Translations under genes and position numbers: made by a program
Notes under the pieces: model-generated
Databases searched by the model: none
Told to the model about the DNA's origin: nothing
The model's input: only the letters and a program-made list of their open reading frames with translations
Shown here: in pieces, positions 45,820 through 55,448 of the stretch
Layout: every line of letters begins with the position of its first letter
How positions within the stretch are numbered: position 1 is the stretch's first letter
Assembly (NCBI GenBank): GCA_035543335.1
Contig: DASZZH010000025.1
Location: 62,001-126,000 of the forward strand
Source: Burkholderiales bacterium
GTDB lineage: Bacteria; Pseudomonadota; Gammaproteobacteria; Burkholderiales; JAHFRG01
DNA length: 64,000 nt
Reading direction: 5' to 3'

Positions 45820-48800
45820 TCAATCAGAGGCGCCTAAAGCGCCAATCGAGTCTGGAGTCTTATGAGCTTTTTCCTCCGTGTGATGTTCCCGAGCCAGGAC
45901 CAAATACATCGCAGGGACCACGAACAGCGTGAATAGCGTGCCGATCGACATTCCGGTTGCGATCACCAGCCCGATGTCAAACCGGCTGATCGCGCCAGCG
46001 CCGCTCGCAGTGATAAGCGGGATCACGCCCACCACCATTGCGGCGGTGGTCATGAGTACCGGTCTCAAGCGCACGCTCGCAGCTTCTTCTATGGCTTGAC
46101 GTTTGCTGAAATGCGCCTTTTCTTTGAGCTGGTTGGCAAACTGAACGATTAATATTCCGTGCTTGCTTATCAACCCGATTAGCGTGATCAGTCCCACCTC
46201 GGTGTAGATATTGATGGTTGCGGCACCTATGCTCAAGAAAATCAAGGCGCCTGATATCGACATGGGCACACTGACAAGAATGATCACGGGGTCGCGAAAG
46301 CTCTCGAATTGCGCGGCTAGGACTAAGAAAATTATAATGAGGGCAAAGAAAAAGGTGACGATTAACGCGCTTCCTTCCTGGATGTATTGCCTCGATTGTC
46401 CGGCATAATCCACGTTGTAGCTTTTGGGAAAGATTTCCTGCGCTTGCGCCTTTAGATAGTCCAAGGCCTGTCCGACTGTCACGCCGGGGGCGGGGACGGC
46501 GGACAAAGTGGCTGAATTAAGCTGTTGGAAGCGCTTCAGTTGCTCGGGTTGAACTGTGTTTTTTAACTTGACGATGGTGGACAGCGCGACCAGTTCGCCG
46601 CTTGCCGTCCTGACGTGAAATTGATCAAGCTGATTTGGGTTGAGCCGGTAACGTTGACGCACCTGAGGAATAACCTTGTAACTGCGCCCCTGGATGCTGA
46701 AGAAATTGACATAGTTGCCGCCAAGCATCGACGCTAAATCTGCCCCCACCCGTTGCATGTCCAAGCCGAGGCTTGCCGCTTTGTCGCGATCGATTTCGAT
46801 TTCGATTTGCGGGTTATCGTATTTGAGGTCGACGTCTGCGTAGGCAAACAGTCCGCTGCGCCGTGCCCGTTGCAGCAATTCCTGGCTGACTGCGTTGATC
46901 TGCAATGGCGGCTCAGTCGATCCGATCACGAACTGGATCGGCAGCCCTGCGCCTGCGCCCGGCAGGGGCGGGCGCGTGAAAGCCACCGATTGCAGGCCGG
47001 AAATCCCGTTGATCTTTTGCTGAACTAATGGCAGAAGTTGTGCCTGACTGCGCTCTCTCTCGCTCCAGGGCTTGAGAACCATGCCCGAAATCGCAGAATT
47101 AGTGGTTGATGCCGAAGCGCCTCCGCCCAAGCCATTCAAAAGAAAAATATTCGCTGCCTCGGGGAAACCCTGATATATTTTGGTAAGCCCCGTTGTATAT
47201 CGGGCAGTCTGGTCGAGCGAGGCGTTGGGAGCGGCAATGGCCTGGACAATGATGATGCCCTGGTCTTCGGTCGGCGCCAGTTCGCGCTTGGTTGACACAA
47301 ACAGGAAATAGCAGCTAGAAAACACGACGGCAGCAAACACCATGGTGACCGGCAGGTAATTCAAGGTATTGTGCAGTATTCCTCGGTAGGCGTTTTTCAA
47401 GCGCTCGAACGTGACATCCAGGAAATGCACAAACCCACGCTTGTTGCTGTGCGGCCTAAGCAGCTTCGAGCACATCATCGGTGATAGTGTGAGTGCGACA
47501 ACTCCCGAAATGAGTACCGAACCTGCGAGCGTCAGGGCAAATTCTGTAAAAAGGCTGCCGGTAAGGCCGCCAATAAACGCGATTGGAGAGTAAACGGCGA
47601 CCAGTGTGATGGTCATGGCGATTACCGGCCCGCCCAGTTCTCTGGCGCCATCGAGTGAAGCCTTAAGCGGCGACGCGCCATGCTCGATATGGCGGTTGAT
47701 ATTTTCGACAACGATGATGGCATCGTCCACGACCAGGCCAATGGCCAGCACCATGGCAAGCAGCGTCAACAGATTAATCGTAAATCCCATAATCAGCATG
47801 AGAAATGCGGCGCCGATCATCGACAATGGCATGGCGGCCACGGGGATGATCACTGAACGCACCGAGCCCAGGAAAAGGTAAATCACCAGCACTACGATTG
47901 CCAAAGCCGCAACCAACGTGCGCACAACTTCGTTGATCGAATCGTTAATGTACTTGGTGGCGTCGTACGGGATTCTGGCCTTGAGCCCTTCTGGAAATTG
48001 GGATTCAATGTCGGGGAATATGCGCCGGATCTCTTTTACCACGGTAAGTGGGTTGGCGGTCGGCAGCACATTGATCCCGATAAAAGTGGCATTTTCGCCA
48101 TTAAAGCTGACACTCGTGTCGTAGCTCTCCGCACCCAGATCCACGACCGCGACGTCTTGCAGGCGGATGATCGTTCCATTCTCCTGCTTTACGATCAACC
48201 GCTTGAATTCTTCGACCGAATGCAAATCGGTTTGGGCGTTAAGGTTCACGGAGATCATCTCGCCCTTGGTTTTGCCGACCGCGGCTAGATAATTATTGCC
48301 GGCAAGAGCGTTTCTCACATCTGAAGGCGTAATGCCGCGCGCCGCCATTTCATCCGGCTTGAGCCAAATGCGCATGGCGAACGTTCTCGCTCCGAGAATT
48401 TGCGCCTGCTGTACCCCGCTCACGGCGGAGAGTTTGGGCTGTACCACCCGGGTGAGATAATCGGTAATTTGATTGGATTGCAGGATGTCGCTGTAGAAAC
48501 TCAAATACATGACCGCCGTAGTGTCTCCCACCGATACATCGATCGTCGGATCCAGACTGCCCGGGGGAAGTTGGTTGCGGACCTTGTTTACTTTCGAGGT
48601 AATCTGTGTCAGGGCAATATTCGGGTCATAGTTAAGCTTGATGTGAGCGGTAATCGTGCTTAATCCTTGAACACTGCTTGATTCCAAATAATCTATGCCA
48701 TCGGCGCTCGCGATTTGCGTTTCAAGCGGGGTGGTGATGAATCCTTGCACGAGGTCCGGGCTGGCGCCGGTATAAACGGTAGACACCGTGACAATTGCGT

Positions 48801-48924
48801 TTGTAGTGTAGGGGTACTGGCGGACATTCATCAGGTCCAGCGAGCGCATCCCCAGCAGCAAAATGAGCAGGCTAACCACAGTGGCCAACACCGGGCGCTT
48901 TATGAAAAGATCGGTAAACTTCAT
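45820..48924 (-). CDS. RND efflux permease (HAE1 family)
   Basis: 1034 residues, full length for AcrB-type proton-drug antiporters, with twelve membrane segments and two large periplasmic loops. The start MKFTDLFIKRPVLATVVSLLIL and the proton-relay block GLVVDDAIIVVENINRHIEHG near residue 400 are typical. It pumps amphiphilic compounds from periplasm or membrane through a tripartite channel. It lies eight bases after the adaptor gene; no outer-membrane TolC-like gene is in the window, so one elsewhere must serve. A MarR regulator is upstream. Confidence 0.95.
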   Translation of the reverse strand: MKFTDLFIKRPVLATVVSLLILLLGMRSLDLMNVRQYPYTTNAIVTVSTVYTGASPDLVQGFITTPLETQIASADGIDYLESSSVQGLSTITAHIKLNYDPNIALTQITSKVNKVRNQLPPGSLDPTIDVSVGDTTAVMYLSFYSDILQSNQITDYLTRVVQPKLSAVSGVQQAQILGARTFAMRIWLKPDEMAARGITPSDVRNALAGNNYLAAVGKTKGEMISVNLNAQTDLHSVEEFKRLIVKQENGTIIRLQDVAVVDLGAESYDTSVSFNGENATFIGINVLPTANPLTVVKEIRRIFPDIESQFPEGLKARIPYDATKYINDSINEVVRTLVAALAIVVLVIYLFLGSVRSVIIPVAAMPLSMIGAAFLMLIMGFTINLLTLLAMVLAIGLVVDDAIIVVENINRHIEHGASPLKASLDGARELGGPVIAMTITLVAVYSPIAFIGGLTGSLFTEFALTLAGSVLISGVVALTLSPMMCSKLLRPHSNKRGFVHFLDVTFERLKNAYRGILHNTLNYLPVTMVFAAVVFSSCYFLFVSTKRELAPTEDQGIIIVQAIAAPNASLDQTARYTTGLTKIYQGFPEAANIFLLNGLGGGASASTTNSAISGMVLKPWSERERSQAQLLPLVQQKINGISGLQSVAFTRPPLPGAGAGLPIQFVIGSTEPPLQINAVSQELLQRARRSGLFAYADVDLKYDNPQIEIEIDRDKAASLGLDMQRVGADLASMLGGNYVNFFSIQGRSYKVIPQVRQRYRLNPNQLDQFHVRTASGELVALSTIVKLKNTVQPEQLKRFQQLNSATLSAVPAPGVTVGQALDYLKAQAQEIFPKSYNVDYAGQSRQYIQEGSALIVTFFFALIIIFLVLAAQFESFRDPVIILVSVPMSISGALIFLSIGAATINIYTEVGLITLIGLISKHGILIVQFANQLKEKAHFSKRQAIEEAASVRLRPVLMTTAAMVVGVIPLITASGAGAISRFDIGLVIATGMSIGTLFTLFVVPAMYLVLAREHHTEEKAHKTPDSIGALGASD

Positions 48925-48932
48925 GATCGTTT

Positions 48933-50078
48933 CTACTGGTCTCGGTCCGGTGTCGGCGAGGGGTTATTGGAGGGCAATACGCTGTTATCAATCCTGATGC
49001 TTGACCCTTCCTTGAGTTTGATCTGCCCCGCAGTCACTATTTGTTCTCCAGGATTGATACCCTTCGCGATTGCTATTTGATCGCCGCGAGTCTCTCCGGC
49101 TATGACAAAACGGCGCGCTGCCTTAAGCTTGGGCTGGCCTTGTATATCCTTGCCTTCTTCTTTGATGACATAGACCGAATCCCCGTAAGGATCATGAACC
49201 AGAGCGGTTTGGGGCAGGGTAATCACAGAAATATTTTGAGGCAGCACTACTTTTGCTTCACCGAACATGCCCGGGTGAAGCAAGCGCTCTTCGTTCTGCA
49301 ATGTGGCCTGGAGAGCAAAGTTGCGTGTGCCTTCGTTCACTTTCGGGTCGATGGCGCTGAGGTTGCCCTCGAACCGGATATTCGGATAGGTGTTTACTGC
49401 CAGTTGCACAGTCTGGTCCAGGCGCACGTCTTTCAGGTTTTGCTGAGGCAGGGAAAAGTTGACGTAAATCGGTGAAATTGCCTGCAGGCTGACAATAACT
49501 GTCCCGGGTGCGAGATACTGCCCAAGGTTTATTTGTCGGATCCCCAGTCGACCGCTAAACGGAGCCTTAATGGCTTTTTTCCCGATTAATATTTCCTTGT
49601 TCAGAACTTGGGCCTGGTCCTGTTTGTACTGCGAGAGGGCGGCGTCTAAATTTGCCTCAGACACGAAATGCTTGGCCACCAAATCCTGCTGTCGTTTTAG
49701 ATTCAGGTTGTCGAGTTCCGCCTGGGCTTTCAGCTTGGTTAATTCCGCACGGTCGGCCGCATCGTCGAGTTGGGCCAACAATTGGCCACTTTTGAATTCT
49801 TGACCGGACTCGAAATTGATTTTTACGACCATGCCCGCCACCTCCGGACTTACATTCACTCCGCGCACGGCGGCCAAGCTTGCGACGGCGGTAAGTTCCG
49901 ACTGCCATATTTCTTTCCCGGCTGTCGCGGAGGAAACAGTGACCGGGGGCGGTTCTTGATTGGCCATCTGTTTGGCAATGACATGGCCGACATAGGCTTT
50001 CCAGCCAAATATGCCTCCGAAGACCAGCGCCAGACCGGTTATAACGATTAACATCCGCTTGAACATGAATGAACCCAC
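48933..50078 (-). CDS. RND efflux periplasmic adaptor
   Basis: 381 residues (start at 50078, or at 50066, MFKRMLI). An N-terminal membrane anchor or signal (MLIVITGLALVFGGIFGW) is followed by the membrane-fusion-protein order: lipoyl half-motif near 70-100 (VNVSPEVAGMVVKINFESG), coiled-coil hairpin (~100-170), second lipoyl part (IKAPFSGRLGIRQINLGQYL), and beta-barrel and proximal domains. It bridges the RND permease and an outer-membrane channel. Co-transcribed with the permease. Confidence 0.94.
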   Translation of the reverse strand: MGSFMFKRMLIVITGLALVFGGIFGWKAYVGHVIAKQMANQEPPPVTVSSATAGKEIWQSELTAVASLAAVRGVNVSPEVAGMVVKINFESGQEFKSGQLLAQLDDAADRAELTKLKAQAELDNLNLKRQQDLVAKHFVSEANLDAALSQYKQDQAQVLNKEILIGKKAIKAPFSGRLGIRQINLGQYLAPGTVIVSLQAISPIYVNFSLPQQNLKDVRLDQTVQLAVNTYPNIRFEGNLSAIDPKVNEGTRNFALQATLQNEERLLHPGMFGEAKVVLPQNISVITLPQTALVHDPYGDSVYVIKEEGKDIQGQPKLKAARRFVIAGETRGDQIAIAKGINPGEQIVTAGQIKLKEGSSIRIDNSVLPSNNPSPTPDRDQ

Positions 50079-50231
50079 ATCAGTATGTTTAGGAAAAACA
50101 TGGAGCGCTTTACGAAAAACAGCCAGTTTTTTTGAGAAACCTAATCTTGTTCCCGAGTTTTAAAAGCTTTCCTTTGCATGCTGCCGGTTATACCCGGCAT
50201 AATCCGGATATCATTGCGGCCAGAACAAGTT

Positions 50232-50672
50232 TTATAATGATTCAATTCGATCGTGAATACGTCTCAAGACCGCAAGGCTTATTGTTAATTCCTTGTCGGG
50301 AACAGCGGACAGAACCTCCGTTCGCAGGTCGTTCACTATCTTTCGGATTTTGATCACCACGGGCGCCGCTTTGTCCGACAGGAAGACAAGCTTGCTTCGC
50401 CGGTCGGATGCCAAACTCCGTCGTTCCACCCATCCATCCGCCTCCAGGCGATCGAGCAACCTCACAAGAGTCGGGCCTTCGATGCCCATCAACTGGGCAA
50501 GCTCCTTCTGGATGATGCCTTTCTTGCATTTTGACAAATGCATGAACGTCAGCCATTTTGCCTGAGTGAGCCCGAGTGGCTTCAGGCGTTCGTTTACTGT
50601 AGTGCGCCACCCGCGGGCAACGTCGCATAAAGCCAAGCTGAATTGTTCATGGACATTCTTCATGGCAAGCAC
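50232..50672 (-). CDS. MarR-family regulator
   Basis: 146 residues with the winged helix-turn-helix of the MarR/SlyA family: TQAKWLTFMHLSKCKKGIIQKELAQLMGIEGPTLVRLLDRLEADGWVERR in the middle and the wing ASDRRSKLVFLS. It lies 153 bases before the RND pump genes on the same strand. It probably represses itself and the pump until a phenolic or similar ligand binds. Candidate operator repeats are found upstream at 50728-50760. Confidence 0.9.
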   Translation of the reverse strand: MLAMKNVHEQFSLALCDVARGWRTTVNERLKPLGLTQAKWLTFMHLSKCKKGIIQKELAQLMGIEGPTLVRLLDRLEADGWVERRSLASDRRSKLVFLSDKAAPVVIKIRKIVNDLRTEVLSAVPDKELTISLAVLRRIHDRIESL

Positions 50673-51045
50673 GGAGTTCTTCCTGCGGTTCGCGGTTGAT
50701 TTAAATGTGTTGCTATTGAATAGTATGGCTATCTTATTTTAGATAGTAAAGCTATCTTAATTGGGTGGCCTTGAAGGAAACCCCGCTGAGGGGTTATGTC
50801 ACAAAAAGACTTTCTTCGCACCAACAGGGTGCTAAAGCCAACGAAATGCACCTGGCAGGCGCAGTCTGGCATGGCAGTCATTCGAGTGCCGGGATTTAGA
50901 CTGACTAGTGCTGTTTCGTAACTTCCTGTAAAAGCGTATAAATCCTGATAAAAATCCACCAGCGCAATCGCGTGCCTGCGGAACCGCTTGAGGCAGGTAC
51001 GGTTTATGCGGTTCACCATACTGACCGCTGTTTTGGAGTGGCATT
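50673..51045. promoter_or_regulatory. Intergenic region with MarR-type operator repeats
   Basis: 373 bases between the MarR gene (leftward) and a broken protease gene (rightward). At 50729-50757 CTATCT, AGATAG and CTATCT occur in an AT-rich stretch (CTATCTTATTTTAGATAG is an inverted repeat), a plausible MarR-type operator over the promoter. The rest (50760-51045) shows no convincing gene; a short leftward frame there lacks protein character. Confidence 0.55.
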
Positions 51046-52048
51046 ATGCGAATTGCGGTTTTTCTACTTATACTGGGGCTGTCGTCCCCCTTCACGGTTC
51101 GCGCCGAGTATGTCTCGGCTGGCGCGTTTATGCCAACCTCGAGCGTTTTCAGGGTTCGAGCACAAAATCCTAATGGCGTAGTTAATATCGGCTCTGCCGT
51201 CTTGGTCCAACCGGGTAAATTGGTGACTAATTGCCACGTTACACGGGAAGCTCGGCACATCATGGTGATTCGCGGTTCCGCAGGGTGGAACGTCGAATCC
51301 CAATTCCGCGACATTGAACACGACCTGTGTATCCTGGCAGTACCCGATGTTGTGGGTGAAGTTCCCGGCTTTGCTAAAGCAAGCGAACTTAAGGTCGGAG
51401 AGACAGTACATGCACTCGGTAATGCCGGGCGCCGCCAGTTGGCCTTCAGCGATGGAGAAGTCATCGCTCTACACTCTTATGATGGCGCGCGGATCATCCA
51501 AACGTCGGCATCGTTTGCCTTGGGGGAGAGCGGCGGCGGTCTCTTCGACGAACAGGGTCGCTTGGTTGGGATTATTACCTTTAAAGCACGCGCCAGCGGG
51601 GTATTTCACTTTGCGTTACCGGTGGAGTGGGTGCATGCCGTCCTGGCTATGGCCGAGAGCAAGGTCGCGAAGGCCATACCGGAGGCAGACAGAGCTTTCT
51701 GGGAACGTCCAAGCGAAGCGCAACCCATATTTTATGCGGGCCGCATCATTCGAATCTGAAAAGAACTGGAGCAGACTTCTTGCATTTGCCCAAGGATGGA
51801 TCGAGGCTGACACAACCAACGCAGGGGCATGGGTCGCAAAAAGCAAGGCGTTACACTACCTCAACCATGAATTTGAGGCCGCATCAGCCTTCCGGGAAGC
51901 GGTGCGGCTTAATCCTTCTTATACACAAAATGAATACCAGCTTAATGTAACCCACGATGATCTGGACGAAAGTACCCAAGCCCGGAACATGTGCACTCTT
52001 CTCAACCCGTCTCGTCAGTTTATTCTGATGGAGACTAGGGCTCATTAG
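51046..52048 (+). pseudogene. Frameshifted trypsin-like protease with TPR tail
   Basis: A paralogue of the xox-linked protease at 43549. The first frame (51046-51759) has a signal peptide and the protease triad blocks TNCHVT, EHDLCIL and GESGGGLFDEQG, then ends early. The TPR-like tail continues in another frame to 52048 (PYFMRAASFESEKNW and on). Removing one C from the CCC at 51724-51726 restores a single 333-residue protein aligned with the 342-residue paralogue. So it is a single-base insertion, either a true mutation or a sequencing error. The 3' end overlaps the sensor kinase gene by 14 bases. Confidence 0.82.
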
Positions 52049-53387
52049 CCGTCAAGCTGGGCAGGTCCATAATAAATGCCGCGCCGCCGAGCTCGCTGCG
52101 CGCAATCCGAATGGTTCCCTGATAAGCATCAACGATATCGCGTGCTACCGCGAGCCCGATCCCATGTCCCGGGACGGCCTGATCCGCGCGCACGCCACGC
52201 TGTAGCAGCAGGGTTGCTTGCGCCTCGCCGATTCCCGGACCGTCATCTTCCACGTTGAGTTGCAGGCGCTGCCCTTGCCGGGAAGCGGAAAGGCGCACGG
52301 TCTTTCTGCACCATTTGTGCGCGTTATCGAGCAAATTGCCAAGCAGTTCCACAAGATCGCCTTCATCGCCGCGAAAGCAAGCGGCGCCGTCCATGAAGAG
52401 CCGCGAAGTGATGTTTTTATTGGAATAGACCTTGGAGAGCGTAGCGAGGATTTTTTCGGCGACGGGTTTAACCGGCACCGGCGCGGCGATTCTGGATTGG
52501 CCTGAAGTGGCGGCGCGCTGCAGCTGGTAGTCGACGATTCTATCCATTCGCGCTACTTGTTCTTCCACTGTGCCTGCGAGCGTATCGCTTGTATTTGATC
52601 CCAGCGCGCCGCGCAGCACCGCCAACGGGGTTTTGAGGCTGTGCGCCAGGTCGGCGAGCGCATCGCGGTAGCGCTTCTGCCGCGCATGTTCGTGCTCGAT
52701 GAGCGTGTTGAGGTTGTTGGTGAGCCGTTTAAGTTCTTCGGGATAATCGCCTTCGACGCGCTCCTTGCCGCCTGATTCAATCGCGGAAACTTCAGCCGCC
52801 ACTTTGCGCAGGGGTTGCAGGCCCCAGCGCAGCACCAAACCCTGGCCTGCCAGCAACAGCAGCGCCATGGCACCAAGCCAGCCCCAGAGGCTTCCCCGGT
52901 ATTGCGCCATCTGGTCATCGAACGCTTGCATGTCTTCGATGACGTGGAAGGTAAACTTGTGCGGCGTCGCGCCGGTCAGCCAGTTCACGCCGTAACTTTC
53001 AACGAAATAGCGCTCGCCGCCAGAGTCGGTGAGCTCGCCGAAACGCTTTTCTCCCGGCAACACCAATTCGCGGAAGGGCGCGGTGACACCGAGGCTGGAA
53101 GGCGAGCGCCACACCACCTTGTCCAGCGCGTCGGTAATCACCGCGTACAGGCCCGAGCCCGGGAGGCTGAAGCGCGCCTCCTCGAGCCTCTGCGGCAGTG
53201 TGATGCGGCCCTCTTCACTCACTTCTGCCGCCGCCATCAGCAGAAATAATTCTCCCAGCAGGCGTTCCTGCCGCGCGTTCTTCGCGCTATCCCGGAATGC
53301 CTGATCCAGCGCGAATCCGGTAAGTGCAATAAAGACCGCCAGCACCAGTCCGGCGCTTAAAGTGATGCGCGCTTTAAGCGACAACAT
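52035..53387 (-). CDS. phoQ: PhoQ-like sensor histidine kinase
   Basis: 450 residues: two membrane segments (near 10-30 and 170-190) around a periplasmic sensor of ~140 residues, a HAMP-type linker, the H-box LAHSLKTPLA near 245, N-box NLLDNAHKW near 350 and G-box VEDDGPGIG near 385. LAHSLKTPLA is typical of the PhoQ-like kinases. The start directly follows the stop of the regulator gene (TAAATG). The signal is likely divalent cations or envelope stress by analogy. Assigned to the PhoQ subgroup with moderate certainty. Confidence 0.88.
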   Translation of the reverse strand: MLSLKARITLSAGLVLAVFIALTGFALDQAFRDSAKNARQERLLGELFLLMAAAEVSEEGRITLPQRLEEARFSLPGSGLYAVITDALDKVVWRSPSSLGVTAPFRELVLPGEKRFGELTDSGGERYFVESYGVNWLTGATPHKFTFHVIEDMQAFDDQMAQYRGSLWGWLGAMALLLLAGQGLVLRWGLQPLRKVAAEVSAIESGGKERVEGDYPEELKRLTNNLNTLIEHEHARQKRYRDALADLAHSLKTPLAVLRGALGSNTSDTLAGTVEEQVARMDRIVDYQLQRAATSGQSRIAAPVPVKPVAEKILATLSKVYSNKNITSRLFMDGAACFRGDEGDLVELLGNLLDNAHKWCRKTVRLSASRQGQRLQLNVEDDGPGIGEAQATLLLQRGVRADQAVPGHGIGLAVARDIVDAYQGTIRIARSELGGAAFIMDLPSLTANEP

Positions 53388-54065
53388 TTATTTGTCTGCC
53401 AGCATGAAGCGGTAACCGCGGCCGCGCAGGGTTTCAATGGGATTAAGCCTGCTGTCGGGATCGAGCTTGCGTCGTAATCTTCCGATCAGAACTTCAATTA
53501 CATTGCTGTCGCGATCTTCGTCGTGGGGGTAAAGATAATCCGCGAGCTCGTCCTTGGACACCACCTTGTCGCGCTGCTTGACCAGATGTTCGAGCAGACG
53601 GTATTCAAAGGTGGTGAGCTCGATGTTCTTGCCGTCAAGCTGCACCGTCTGCGCACCGAGGTCCAGCGTGAGGGCGCCGAGAGCGAGAATGTTCTGAGCG
53701 GTACCGGTGGCGCGCCGCAGCAGCGCTTTCAGGCGCGCCAGCAGCTCTTCCATTTGAAACGGTTTCACCACATAGTCGTCCGCGCCGGCTTCCAAACCTT
53801 CCACCTTGTCCTGCCAGCGGCCGCGCGCCGTGAGAATTAGGATCGGCAGAATCTTGCCCTGCGTGCGCAGCTTGCGGATGATTTCAATGCCGGAAAGCCC
53901 CGGCAGGCCAAGATCGACGATGAGGACGTCGTGCGGATATTCGGCGGCGCGGTAGAATCCGTCCTTGCCGTCGCTGCTGGAGTCGACCACATAGCCTTCC
54001 GCCTCCAGGCGCGTCGCAATTTGTTTTTGCAGCAGCAGCTCGTCTTCGATGACCAGGACGCGCAT
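53388..54065 (-). CDS. phoP: PhoP-like OmpR-family response regulator
   Basis: 225 residues from the ATG at 54065 (MRVLVIEDELLLQKQI); an earlier in-frame ATG would add a non-homologous leader. Receiver domain with acidic pocket Glu7-Asp8, phospho-acceptor Asp51 (LIVDLGLPG) and Lys101 (VVKPF). The C-terminal winged helix has LTTFEYRLLEHL and NVIEVLIGRLRRKLD. It lies between a PepSY gene (13-base gap) and the kinase gene (no gap), all on one strand, so they form one operon. Confidence 0.93.
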   Translation of the reverse strand: MRVLVIEDELLLQKQIATRLEAEGYVVDSSSDGKDGFYRAAEYPHDVLIVDLGLPGLSGIEIIRKLRTQGKILPILILTARGRWQDKVEGLEAGADDYVVKPFQMEELLARLKALLRRATGTAQNILALGALTLDLGAQTVQLDGKNIELTTFEYRLLEHLVKQRDKVVSKDELADYLYPHDEDRDSNVIEVLIGRLRRKLDPDSRLNPIETLRGRGYRFMLADK

Positions 54066-54078
54066 TACAAAGAGATAT

Positions 54079-54357
54079 TTATTGCACTGCGCCGGTTTGG
54101 GCATCCACAAAGTACACCCGCACCTCGCCCTGGCGCGTGAGCACCTTGACGCGGTAACCGTCGCGCGCCGGCTGGGCGTCGAGCACGCGCGCGCCGGTTC
54201 GACGCTGCACGATTTGCGCCGCTTCGCCAGCCGAGATGCGGCTCCGCTGCGCTACCAAGGATGTATCCCAGTCATCCGCGTCCCGCCCGTGTGCGGCCGT
54301 AACAGGCTCTGCCGCACACAAGGCGAGAAGAGTGAATGAGTAGACTAGGTTTTTCAC
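54079..54357 (-). CDS. Exported PepSY-domain protein
   Basis: 92 residues: signal peptide (KNLVYSFTLLALCAAEPVTA) and a single PepSY domain (ISAGEAAQIVQRRTGARVLDAQPARDGYRVKVLTRQGEVRVYFVDAQTG-type pattern). PepSY domains often inhibit proteases or modulate sensor kinases in the periplasm. Small PepSY genes at the head of PhoPQ-like operons are common in betaproteobacteria, so it may feed back on the kinase sensor domain. Confidence 0.88.
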   Translation of the reverse strand: MKNLVYSFTLLALCAAEPVTAAHGRDADDWDTSLVAQRSRISAGEAAQIVQRRTGARVLDAQPARDGYRVKVLTRQGEVRVYFVDAQTGAVQ

Positions 54358-54407
54358 AAGTCTGCCATCTTGGTGGGCACGTGGGGCAAAGTCAAGCCGC
54401 CGGCCGG

Positions 54408-54935
54408 TTAGTGATTATAGTGCGCGGGACCACCCACCGGATCTACGTTCACCCGCACGTGCAATTCGCGGCCGGGATCGTATGGAAGCAAGGCAGTATA
54501 AGTCCTGCCCGCGTACTCGTACACCACGTGGTAGCCGATAAGGCGGGATTCGAAGTTATCCACAACTTTGCAACGGCGTACTTCCTGGGTCGCGCCACCG
54601 TCGTATTCGGCGCTGCGTTGCATACGATCACCGACTACTGCGCCAAGTACTGCGCCGCCGGCGGTGGCCGCAACGTTGCCGCTGCCGCGGCCCACGGTGT
54701 GACCGAGCAGTGCGCCAGCCAAGCCGCCGATGAGCGGACCGGCAAGGGATTCATTGCTGCGATAGCGCGGCGCCGGAACGTACTCGGTGTAGCACTGATT
54801 GCGCGGCACGTTGACTTGCTCGTATTGCGGGCTCGCGCTTTTGACGATGGCGATATCTTCATAGTTATTGGCGAATGCGGTCGCAGAAGCGGACGCCAGC
54901 GCCAGGGCTGCGATCAGGGGAATGCGCTTGTTCAT
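54408..54935 (-). CDS. Exported glycine-zipper 2TM-domain protein
   Basis: 175 residues with a signal peptide (KRIPLIAALALASASATAFA) and a glycine zipper of the 2TM type, LAGPLIGGLAGALLGHTVGRGSG and AATAGGAVLGAVVGDRM, near residues 65-105. A C-terminal beta-rich part with RRCKVVDNFESRLIGYHVVYEYAGR follows, as in the SlyB/YgdR-like outer-membrane-associated family. It probably inserts in or associates with the outer membrane. In some bacteria slyB-like genes belong to the PhoPQ regulon, which fits the neighbour. Confidence 0.87.
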   Translation of the reverse strand: MNKRIPLIAALALASASATAFANNYEDIAIVKSASPQYEQVNVPRNQCYTEYVPAPRYRSNESLAGPLIGGLAGALLGHTVGRGSGNVAATAGGAVLGAVVGDRMQRSAEYDGGATQEVRRCKVVDNFESRLIGYHVVYEYAGRTYTALLPYDPGRELHVRVNVDPVGGPAHYNH

Positions 54936-54974
54936 TTTGTGCTCCTTCCAGTAAATAGTTAAGAGTTAATCGAA

Positions 54975-55247
54975 TCAATAAATGCGATAAATGATGGTCA
55001 AGTGATTTCCATAAGCTGGGTAGCTGTAACCATACCCGCCGCCATAGTAGTAATCGCCGCTGTAATAAGACGGGTAGTAATGGTGATGATGGTAATGTCC
55101 GTAATAACTGTTTCCCGGATAGACCACCACAGGATAGCCGCCGCCGATGTAAACGCGGTCACGCGCTTGCGCCACCATCGGCACCGCGGCGCTGACTAGC
55201 ATTGCCGTTCCCAGCGCCAATCCCGAAACAACATGTTTGCTTAACAT
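54975..55247 (-). CDS. Small exported His/Tyr/Gly-rich protein
   Basis: 90 residues from the ATG at 55247, set by GGAGG seven bases before; the open frame upstream lacks sense. Signal peptide ending MVAQA. The mature part is of low complexity: YGHYHHHHYYPSYYSGDYYY followed by GGGYGYSYP. The four-His run and tyrosines could bind metal. Such short proteins occur beside glycine-zipper genes in betaproteobacteria; no function is known. Whether it shares the neighbour's transcript is unclear (39-base gap). Confidence 0.75.
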   Translation of the reverse strand: MLSKHVVSGLALGTAMLVSAAVPMVAQARDRVYIGGGYPVVVYPGNSYYGHYHHHHYYPSYYSGDYYYGGGYGYSYPAYGNHLTIIYRIY

Positions 55248-55448
55248 TTGAAACCTCCTTTCATAAAGTCTCAGGTCTTGCCTGATGACTCGCATCCTAC
55301 GCGGGGCATGCTGAACGAAAGCTGAACGGGATGCTCGAAGCAAGGTGAAATCCCGGCGGTTTAGGAATATAATTGCCTATCAATGACTTAATGCGGGACA
55401 GGCGGGGTCTAAAATGGCTCGCGCCTGTGAATTTCTCAAGGATTTGCC

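Noticed and set aside
50729-51019. 96-codon leftward frame upstream of the MarR gene
   Set aside because: No ribosome site, no recognisable motif, and it covers the candidate operator; probably chance.
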